Positions 1-4,736 of a stretch of 6,895 bases of DNA are shown here, one piece after another. The notes beneath the pieces are model-generated. The model was not told the origin of the DNA, ran no database searches, and saw only the letters and a program-made list of their open reading frames with translations. The stretch covers positions 1-6,895 of the forward strand of contig JAKLQB010000712.1 of assembly GCA_022013615.1 (NCBI GenBank), read 5' to 3'. A program made the position numbers and the translations under genes. The DNA comes from Desulfobacterales bacterium. GTDB taxonomy: Bacteria; Desulfobacterota; DSM-4660; Desulfatiglandales; Desulfatiglandaceae. Position 1 is the stretch's first letter. Each line of letters opens with the position of its first letter.

Positions 1-104
1 ATCAGAGAGTCTTGGAGTTCCTTCAGCTTATAGATGATTTCATTAAGACCCACTTTACCGGTTGCAAGATTGAATCGAAGTGTTATATGTATTTCTTGTT
101 CCAT
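1..104 (-). CDS. N-terminal fragment of an ORF leaving the window, possible insertion-sequence transposase
   Basis: Reading leftward from an ATG at 104-102, 34 codons stay open to the window edge. The product begins MEQEIHITLRFNLATGKVG and continues with a charged segment ending KLKELQDSL. A purine-rich GAGAAAGAG lies about 6 bases upstream of the ATG and could serve as a ribosome binding site. A GTG directly before the ATG is an alternative start. The opening resembles, from memory, N-termini of multi-copy transposase-like proteins in Desulfobacterota, but 34 residues hold no catalytic motif, so this is a weak family call. Context supports it: the neighbouring kinase loses its 5' end within about 80 bp of this start, as expected if the left part of the window is an inserted element transcribed away from the kinase. 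It could equally be an ordinary small gene. Confidence 0.4.
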   Translation of the reverse strand, partial: MEQEIHITLRFNLATGKVGLNEIIYKLKELQDSL

Positions 105-181
105 CACGGTCTCTTTCTCTTGGTTTTGGTTGGGAAACTCTGACCATAGAAAGAGATCGTAATTTAATCAATCCTTAGCCC

Positions 182-2002
182 ATGCGAACACTTTTGAACG
201 TTACCAATGCATTCGATTTTCTTGGTTACACTGAAAAGGATTTTGACAAAGGCCTTAATGCCCTTCAACTGCTCATCCCTGGTGATCGGGACAGGGCTAG
301 TGAGAATATTCAGAAGATATTGAGCGGGGAAAGGGTAGACGACACTGAATTCACCGCACTTAGGAAAGACGGCAGCGCATTTGCTATTGCCGTACACGCG
401 AATCCTATTGTCCATGAAGACAGGGCTACGGGCTTGAGAGGGATTATCATCGATCTCACCGAACACAAGCGAGCAGAGGAGGATTTACACAGAGAAAGAG
501 AAAAATTTCGTCTCCTTGTAGAAAAGTCTCCATTAGGAGTCTGTTTGATTGGGAAGGATGGTTATTACAATTACATCAACCCAAGGTTCATTGAGATGTT
601 CGGATATACCTTGAAAGATATTCATAAGGGTCGAGAATGGTTCAAAAAGGCATTTCCAGATCCAGAGTACAGAAAACAAGTTATTTCAGCATGGATCCGT
701 GATCTTGCTGATTTAAAGGATGACGAATCCCGTCCCCGGACATTTAACGTGAGATGCAAGGACGGGACAGAAAAGGTCATCTGTTTTCTGCCGGCAACCA
801 TGGCGAGTGGGGATCAGTTCATGCTTACTCAGGATATCACCGAACAAACCCGCCTTGAAATTCAACTCCGCCAGGCCCAAAAGATGGAGGCGATCGGCAC
901 CCTGGCAGGGGGCATTGCCCACGACTTCAACAACATTCTTTCCGCTATTATGGGATATACGGAACTGTCGATGTTGGAAATTCCAGACCAATCTTTCATC
1001 GTGGATAATTTAAATGAAATACTCAAGGCTAGTCATCGGGCGAAGGACATGGTCAGGCAGATCCTTGCCTTCAGCCGTCAGGACAAACAGGAACGTATAC
1101 CAATACAATTAATTCCAATTGTTAAAGAAGCCTTAAAGATGCTTAGAGGCTCTCTGCCTACTACCATAGAGATTAGCCAGCATATAGACAATGGCAAAGG
1201 GATTGTAGAGGCCGATGTCACGCAGATTCATCAGGTTTTGATGAATCTATCCACCAATGCTGCTCACACTATGAGAGAGAAGGGAGGTATCCTGGATATA
1301 AGCCTTACCGATGTGGATGTGACTGTGGGCGAGGCAGCCCGTCACGCTGATTTAAGGCAAGGGCCTTATGTGAGACTGACTGTAAGCGATACCGGCGAAG
1401 GTATAGCCAAGGAGGTCATGGAGCGGATCTTTGAACCCTATTTCACTACGAAAGAGAAGGGCGTGGGAACGGGTATGGGTTTGGCCGTCGTCCATGGGAT
1501 TGTGAAAGACCATCGTGGGGCAATCACGTTGGAAAGCAAGCCTGGCAAAGGTTCCACCTTCAATGTGTACATCCCCAGGATTGAAAAAGGGGTAACACCA
1601 GAACACGAGGCAACGGAAATTTTTCCCACTGGGCGTGAACGCATTCTTTTCGTTGATGATGAACAAGTCCTCGTGGAGATTGGCAAGCAGATGTTGGAAA
1701 GACTAGGGTATGAGGTGACCACCAGAACAAGCAGCATCGAAGCCCTGGAACTATTTCGAGTCAAACCGTACCAGTTTGATTTGGTTATTACAGACATGAC
1801 CATGCCGAATATGACAGGTGATAAGCTGGCAAAAGAAATCATGGGGATTCGTGCTGATATTCCAATTGTACTCTGCACAGGTTATAGTGAACGTATCGGG
1901 AGAGAGAGCGCCGAGAAAATGGGAATCAGAGGATTTGTCATGAAACCGCTCTCTATGAACGGGCTTGCCAATGCCATCAGAAATGGCATAGACAAAGGCT
2001 GA
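182..2002 (+). CDS. Hybrid sensor histidine kinase (PAS-PAS-HisKA-HATPase-REC), probably 5'-truncated
   Basis: This 606-residue protein should autophosphorylate on histidine and pass the phosphate to its own receiver. Domains in order: a partial PAS at residues 1-97, lacking its first strand and opening directly in the [17 protein letters not shown] core; a complete PAS at about 104-222; the HisKA dimerisation helix at 223-300 with H-box AHDFNNIL (phospho-acceptor H247); and HATPase_c at about 345-465 with N-box N355/N359, G1 D403-G405-G407, F-box FEPYFTT and G2 GVGTGMGL (427-434). A receiver follows at 487-604 with acidic pair D492/D493, phospho-acceptor D538, T566 and K588, all present. No membrane segment or signal peptide is visible, so the surviving form would be cytosolic. 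An in-frame TAG at 176-178 precedes the first ATG and there is no Shine-Dalgarno, so the native start is missing. The kinase core looks intact, but whether it is expressed is doubtful. Input signal and output partner are unknown. Confidence 0.9.
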   Translation: MRTLLNVTNAFDFLGYTEKDFDKGLNALQLLIPGDRDRASENIQKILSGERVDDTEFTALRKDGSAFAIAVHANPIVHEDRATGLRGIIIDLTEHKRAEEDLHREREKFRLLVEKSPLGVCLIGKDGYYNYINPRFIEMFGYTLKDIHKGREWFKKAFPDPEYRKQVISAWIRDLADLKDDESRPRTFNVRCKDGTEKVICFLPATMASGDQFMLTQDITEQTRLEIQLRQAQKMEAIGTLAGGIAHDFNNILSAIMGYTELSMLEIPDQSFIVDNLNEILKASHRAKDMVRQILAFSRQDKQERIPIQLIPIVKEALKMLRGSLPTTIEISQHIDNGKGIVEADVTQIHQVLMNLSTNAAHTMREKGGILDISLTDVDVTVGEAARHADLRQGPYVRLTVSDTGEGIAKEVMERIFEPYFTTKEKGVGTGMGLAVVHGIVKDHRGAITLESKPGKGSTFNVYIPRIEKGVTPEHEATEIFPTGRERILFVDDEQVLVEIGKQMLERLGYEVTTRTSSIEALELFRVKPYQFDLVITDMTMPNMTGDKLAKEIMGIRADIPIVLCTGYSERIGRESAEKMGIRGFVMKPLSMNGLANAIRNGIDKG

Positions 2003-2049
2003 TACAGTAAAGCTACCTTTCCCATCCCAATCAGGCAATCCTAAGTTCT

Positions 2050-2247
2050 ATGTGGGATGATTGGGGCGCCCTTGATACGTACTAAAAAATTCTTGAATTC
2101 CACCCCAAGCAGAAAGCGATAATCGCAAGTGGGTTTTCTGAAACAGGGCGTGTGAAGGAAACCCTGAGGCTTGGCGCAGGGGCCTATGTTAAGAAACCCT
2201 ATGTTTTGGAAAAGATAGGAATAGCTGTCAGAACCGAACTGGATTAG
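2050..2247 (+). pseudogene. Remnant of a receiver (REC) domain C-terminus, with an internal stop
   Basis: In the frame that includes codon 2101-2103 the DNA encodes KILEFHPKQKAIIASGFSE, then a segment with LRLGAGAYVKKPYVLEKIG, ending at TAG 2245-2247. This is the last third of a CheY-like receiver: the helix before strand 4, the AIIASG strand, then GAGAYVKKP with the conserved switch lysine. Just upstream the frame reads LDTY and then TAA at 2083-2085, where homologous receivers continue LDTY-x-KIL, so the stop looks like a point mutation. Further upstream recognisable similarity fades and the phospho-acceptor aspartate is absent. Such sequences normally close hybrid kinases or stand-alone response regulators. 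It differs from the receiver at the end of the neighbouring kinase, so it is not a simple read-through of that gene. It is probably the tail of a deleted second regulator. The left boundary is approximate. Confidence 0.75.
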
Positions 2248-2777
2248 GCTGGCTTCTCAAAACCTCCAAGTATGGAAAAAAACAATGCAATGATTAGCGC
2301 TTGAATGATCCAGCCGATCAAACAGACACCTACAGCGCGAAATGTACTTTTATAGTCAAGGGCCTGCCTCACTGCGACAACCATGGCCACTAACATCCAG
2401 ATTCCGGCGATTAGAAAGACTATCCAGGCCAGACCGGGGATAATACCCAGTATCCGAATCAAACCGGGGGAGCTGGAAAAGCCGATCGTTCGTAACAATT
2501 CACCGTAATCTGCTCTGGTCTGGGGCTCGTGAAGAATCTTTGTGCCAACAATATAGGTGACATAGGCCCAGACATACCATGCGATCAGGGCTATAGCTGT
2601 GCCCCAAATCAAACCGCTTACCCCTCCTTTTCCAAGTGAGCCTAATCCGCCAGCAATGCTTGCGAGCACGACAATCACCATGGCCTGAACCATTGCCCCC
2701 TTGTCAGCCTCAACTTCCTCATACAGTTTGACATCCAGCTTGGCAGCTCGGATGATGCGATCTTTAAAGCTTGACAT
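2244..2777 (-). CDS. Small integral membrane protein, Yip1-domain family
   Basis: A 177-residue, strongly hydrophobic protein. A short charged, amphipathic N-terminus (MSSFKDRIIRAAKLD..YEEVEADKG, residues 1-27) is followed by membrane segments at about 28-49, 53-79, 103-137 (long enough for two passes) and 146-171, so four or five helices in all, with a short soluble tail GGFEKPA. The layout, with a cytosolic acidic leader, a polar loop containing LLRTIGFSSSPG and the run of helices, matches bacterial Yip1 (PF04893) proteins, whose bacterial role is not established. An excellent Shine-Dalgarno (AGGAGG, 2784-2789) sits 6 bases before the ATG, which fixes the start. The gene stands alone on its strand: ddl lies upstream beyond about 425 bp of repeats, and its stop codon overlaps the end of the receiver remnant coming from the opposite strand. 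The family call rests on overall pattern and not on a catalytic motif. Confidence 0.75.
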   Translation of the reverse strand: MSSFKDRIIRAAKLDVKLYEEVEADKGAMVQAMVIVVLASIAGGLGSLGKGGVSGLIWGTAIALIAWYVWAYVTYIVGTKILHEPQTRADYGELLRTIGFSSSPGLIRILGIIPGLAWIVFLIAGIWMLVAMVVAVRQALDYKSTFRAVGVCLIGWIIQALIIALFFSILGGFEKPA

Positions 2778-2836
2778 TTTTTTCCTCCTAATTTTTCGAT
2801 CTGTGCGGTTAGATGTAACTCAATGAAATTTACCCT

Positions 2837-2979
2837 GTCGTAGGGTGGGTTGAGTGATCATAATCCGATGGGTTTCGCTAATTACAATACATAGCTTGCA
2901 TATTATGGGAAGTATGCAAAATAAGGTTAAAACAGCCAAACCCATCCCGCGTTTCGCGGGACTCAACCCATCCTACAAC
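2837..2979. repeat. 143-bp nested palindromic, MITE-like element
   Basis: The outer arms are 19 bp: 2837-2855 (GTCGTAGGGTGGGTTGAGT) pairs with 2961-2979 with only two mismatches. A second pair, GATGGGTTT at 2867-2875 and AAACCCATC at 2938-2946, is perfect. A third, TTGCATA at 2896-2902 and TATGCAA at 2913-2919, forms the centre with a 10-nt loop. The right arm also contains its own perfect 7-bp hairpin, TCCCGCG-TTT-CGCGGGA (2945-2961). The whole unit can therefore fold as a long interrupted hairpin on either strand. No target-site duplication is obvious at the edges. GTAGGATGGGTTGAG/GATGGGTTTCGC motifs are, from general experience, widespread intergenic repeats in bacteria. It lies between two minus-strand genes and could affect mRNA ends there. 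Confidence 0.75.
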
Positions 2980-2997
2980 TCCAGGCTGTATTAGGAA

Positions 2998-3030
2998 AAT
3001 CCCCCTCAATCCCCCTTTGCAAAAGGGGGA
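2998..3030. repeat. C-rich tandem repeat ending in a perfect 9-bp hairpin
   Basis: AATCCCCCT occurs at 2998-3006 and again at 3008-3016. The second copy opens a perfect stem, TCCCCCTTT (3010-3018) with AAAGGGGGA (3022-3030), around a 3-nt loop. This type of C5/G5 hairpin is a familiar dispersed intergenic repeat. It lies downstream of the ddl stop on the minus strand and could act in mRNA end formation or stability. There is no T-run directly after the stem on either strand, so I do not call it a terminator. Confidence 0.6.
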
Positions 3031-3176
3031 AGAATTCGGTGTACCCAGACTCGCTTCTCTCCAGGCTCAAGATTGTGCCTCTAATCCACATAGGCGAAGC
3101 ATACTGACTTTGACCTTACACAAGGCTGGAATTTCAGAATGCAATAGAAGATCAACCGGGTGAAAAAACAATCGTG

Positions 3177-3200
3177 TTAATCCTGTATATCCTGTCTAAA
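3177..3200. repeat. Short direct repeats (ATCCTGTnT) at the ddl 3' end
   Basis: ATCCTGTAT (3180-3188) is followed at once by ATCCTGTCT (3189-3197), two 9-bp copies differing at one base, ending only 5 bases before the ddl stop codon. The last 12 bases, ATCCTGTCTAAA, recur at 4661-4672 on the other side of ddl. The reverse complement of 3177-3193 resembles 4602-4619 with one substitution and one indel. It belongs to the ACAGGAT-type degenerate intergenic repeats. Confidence 0.6.
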
Positions 3201-3202
3201 AC

Positions 3203-4306
3203 CTAAATATCCACCGATGTCTCTAACTTCTCTTCTCTATGAAATCTCTCTATCGCAAGCTGAATAAGCCTGTGTATCAATTCTGAATATGAAATACCAC
3301 TGGCCGCCCAGAGTTTTGGATACATGCTTATTTTTGTGAACCCCGGGATTGTATTAATTTCATTAATAACGATTTCACCATTTTCTTTCAAAAAGAGATC
3401 TACACGTGCCATACCTTCACAGCAAAGCACCTTAAAAGTTTTAATGGCATAATCTTGAACCTCTTTTACAATATTCTCAGGAAGCTTTGCAGGAACTTCT
3501 AATATGGCTCCGTCTTCATCTATATATTTAGCTCTGTAAGAATAAAAATCATCTTGCGGCAGAATCTCTCCTGGCAAAGACGCAATTGGGTCATCATTGC
3601 CCAGAACAGAACATTCAATCTCCCGTCCTTCAATAAATTCTTCAATGACAATTTTGTTGTCGTATCTAAATGCATCATTCACAGCGTCCTCAAATTGTTC
3701 CCTGTCGTTGACTTTATTGATTCCAACAGAGGAGCCAAGATTGGCCGGCTTAACAAATAATGGCAGACCCAATTGATTTTTTACTTCATTGAAATCAATT
3801 TTATTAAATGATGACCGATCAAAGACCAGAAATCTGGCAATAGATATCCCGGCATCTCTGAGCAGCCGTTTCGCAACATCCTTGTCCATACTTACAGCAG
3901 AGCCTAAAACGCCAGGGCCTACAAATGGAAGGTTTGCCAGTTTCATCAGGCCCTGAATAGTGCCGTCTTCGCCAAATGGCCCATGAATAACAGGAAAGAT
4001 CACATCAACTGGTGCCGTGGATCCGTGGCTCGTAAGGCTAATGAGTTGCTCTGACCTTTTCCCAGGCACCACGGCCAGGTTGTCACTTACCTTGTTTAAT
4101 TTGATCAGCTTAGGATCATCCGCATTTAAAAGAAACTTTGAAGCATCGGTCAAATGCCATTGTCCTTCTTTATCAACTGCTATCATAACCACTTCGTATT
4201 TTTCACGGTCAATAGCCTCAACAATGCTTTTTGCTGACTGAAGGGAAACTTCATGCTCTGCTGATTTGCCGCCAAATAGAATTCCTACCCGAATTTTGTT
4301 TGCCAA
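3203..4306 (-). CDS. ddl: D-alanine--D-alanine ligase
   Basis: This cytosolic ATP-grasp enzyme joins two D-alanines into the dipeptide that MurF adds to the peptidoglycan precursor. At 367 residues it fits the longer DdlA-like subfamily; E. coli DdlB is about 306. Visible motifs: GGKSAEHEVS at 12-21 (E17, equivalent to DdlB Glu15), HGPFGEDG at 108-115, VKPANLGSSVG at 185-195 (K186, S192), EEFIEGREIE at 222-231, omega-loop FYSYRAKY at 254-261 (Y261, equivalent to DdlB Tyr216), R301-x-D303, and NEINTIPGFT at 315-324 with metal ligands E316 and N318. The omega-loop tyrosine points to D-Ala-D-Ala and not the D-Ala-D-lactate made by VanA-type ligases. The start is TTG, chosen because GGAGGT lies 6 bases upstream. 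The gene is solitary, outside any mur/fts cluster, appears more AT-rich than its neighbours and is bracketed by related repeats. Function is secure; origin is open. Confidence 0.95.
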   Translation of the reverse strand: MANKIRVGILFGGKSAEHEVSLQSAKSIVEAIDREKYEVVMIAVDKEGQWHLTDASKFLLNADDPKLIKLNKVSDNLAVVPGKRSEQLISLTSHGSTAPVDVIFPVIHGPFGEDGTIQGLMKLANLPFVGPGVLGSAVSMDKDVAKRLLRDAGISIARFLVFDRSSFNKIDFNEVKNQLGLPLFVKPANLGSSVGINKVNDREQFEDAVNDAFRYDNKIVIEEFIEGREIECSVLGNDDPIASLPGEILPQDDFYSYRAKYIDEDGAILEVPAKLPENIVKEVQDYAIKTFKVLCCEGMARVDLFLKENGEIVINEINTIPGFTKISMYPKLWAASGISYSELIHRLIQLAIERFHREEKLETSVDI

Positions 4307-4312
4307 TTTTAG

Positions 4313-4318
4313 ACCTCC
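4313..4318 (-). promoter_or_regulatory. Shine-Dalgarno that fixes the TTG start of ddl
   Basis: On the minus strand GGAGGT is followed by 6 bases and then TTG at 4306-4304. No ATG or GTG near this position would give the conserved MANKIRVGILFGG beginning, so the unusual TTG start is well supported. Confidence 0.85.
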
Positions 4319-4355
4319 GTTAATTTATTTTGCTTCGCTCACCTGTTTTTTCCCT

Positions 4356-4383
4356 GTGCCCTAAGCCTTATGCCTTTCGCCTC
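4356..4383. repeat. Degenerate heptamer tandem array (nnGCCtt x4)
   Basis: Four consecutive 7-mers in exact register: GTGCCCT, AAGCCTT, ATGCCTT, TCGCCTC. Each has GCC at positions 3-5 followed by pyrimidines. The array lies about 50-77 bases upstream of the ddl TTG, so it falls in the ddl leader or promoter on the minus strand. Copy-number change in such heptamers could alter spacing there, but nothing shows that it does. Confidence 0.6.
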
Positions 4384-4387
4384 AAAC

Positions 4388-4410
4388 AATCAGGCATATC
4401 CGCCCTGATT
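4388..4410. other. Perfect 7-bp stem-loop in the ddl upstream region
   Basis: AATCAGG (4388-4394) and CCTGATT (4404-4410) pair perfectly around a 9-nt loop. On the plus strand the stem is followed by CTTTTAT, and on the minus strand by GTTTG. It could be a weak terminator or leader structure, but no plus-strand gene precedes it and the stem has few GC pairs. Confidence 0.35.
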
Positions 4411-4601
4411 CTTTTATATCATGATATCAGGAAATGGACAGGATTTCCTTTAGTCTTTTTGCATTTTTTACGGCAAAGCCTTGAAAGTCATTATTAGAAT
4501 TGCTGCTCTTTTCCGGTTTTCGTTGAATCTACCTCTGGAATCTGTTAAATGGGGTTTAGAATTTGTGAAATCAATATTGTAGTACAGCAGGATTTATAAA
4601 A

Positions 4602-4672
4602 AGGATGTACAGGAGTTAAATATCTTGGTTATCCATGCCTGCCCCGCGAAACGCGGGGTAATCCTGTCTAAA
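4602..4672. repeat. Nested imperfect palindrome with CGCG-AAA-CGCG core
   Basis: The core is a perfect 7-bp hairpin CCCCGCG-AAA-CGCGGGG (4642-4658). Its 15-nt centre CCCGCGAAACGCGGG is the reverse complement of 2946-2960 in the palindrome on the far side of ddl. Outside it, ACAGGAGTTA (4609-4618) and TAATCCTGT (4659-4667) are inverted copies differing by one extra base. The flanks AGGATGTACAGGAGTTAA and ATCCTGTCTAAA match the repeat at 3177-3200. It ends 64 bases before the downstream ATG. Confidence 0.65.
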
Positions 4673-4723
4673 GGTCCTTTTATTAATAGTAAGCCACTAC
4701 GAATAAACATAAAGAGTGCTCAC

Positions 4724-4729
4724 GGAGGA
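4724..4729 (+). promoter_or_regulatory. Shine-Dalgarno that fixes the ATG start of the dehydrogenase/hydratase
   Basis: GGAGGA is followed by 7 bases and ATG at 4737. An upstream in-frame GTG at 4716 would add seven residues, but it would place this site inside the coding region and has no comparable site of its own. The Rossmann fold begins immediately at MKKVGIIGAG from 4737, as usual for this family. Confidence 0.85.
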
Positions 4730-4736
4730 TTTGAGA

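Larger units (their letters stand above)
2778..3202. other. Gene-free 425-bp stretch between yip1-like gene and ddl, repeat-rich
   Basis: This stretch holds the yip1 ribosome binding site (2784-2789), a 143-bp nested palindrome (2837-2979), a C-rich repeat with a perfect hairpin (2998-3030) and a short tandem repeat next to the ddl stop (3177-3200). Between 3031 and 3176 I see no convincing ORF, RNA gene or strong promoter. Any promoter for the yip1-like gene would have to lie in or near the left arm of the palindrome, but none can be named from sequence alone. Confidence 0.6.
4319..4736. other. Gene-free stretch between the divergent ddl and dehydrogenase/hydratase genes
   Basis: This stretch of about 420 bp must hold the promoters of both divergent genes. 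It contains four degenerate heptamers (4356-4383), a 7-bp hairpin (4388-4410), a 12-bp perfect palindrome ATATCATGATAT (4416-4427), an AT-rich segment without clear structure (about 4440-4600) and a nested repeat (4602-4672). No convincing -35/-10 pair or conserved ORF was found. The short open frame starting near 4625 is not protein-like and overlaps the downstream gene. Confidence 0.6.

Noticed and set aside
1438..1878. Long open frame antisense to the kinase
   Set aside because: It overlaps the conserved ATPase and receiver domains, has no ribosome binding site or family resemblance, and is explained as a shadow of the kinase reading frame.
2026..2065. 8-bp inverted repeat CCCAATCA/TGATTGGG as a kinase terminator
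   Set aside because: The loop is 24 nt, the stem is short and no T-run follows; part of it lies within the receiver remnant, so chance pairing is likely.
2837..3200. CRISPR array
   Set aside because: The repeats are nested inverted copies and different motifs, without evenly spaced direct repeats and unique spacers, and no cas genes are present.
3203..4306. VanA-type D-Ala-D-lactate ligase (glycopeptide resistance)
   Set aside because: The omega-loop reads FYSYRAKY with the D-Ala-D-Ala type Lys-Tyr pair, and no vanH or vanX-like gene is adjacent.
4405..4445. Possible ddl promoter on the minus strand (TATAAA near 4412-4417)
   Set aside because: The hexamer at the required -35 distance (CTGTCC) matches the consensus at only about half its positions, which is common by chance in AT-rich DNA.
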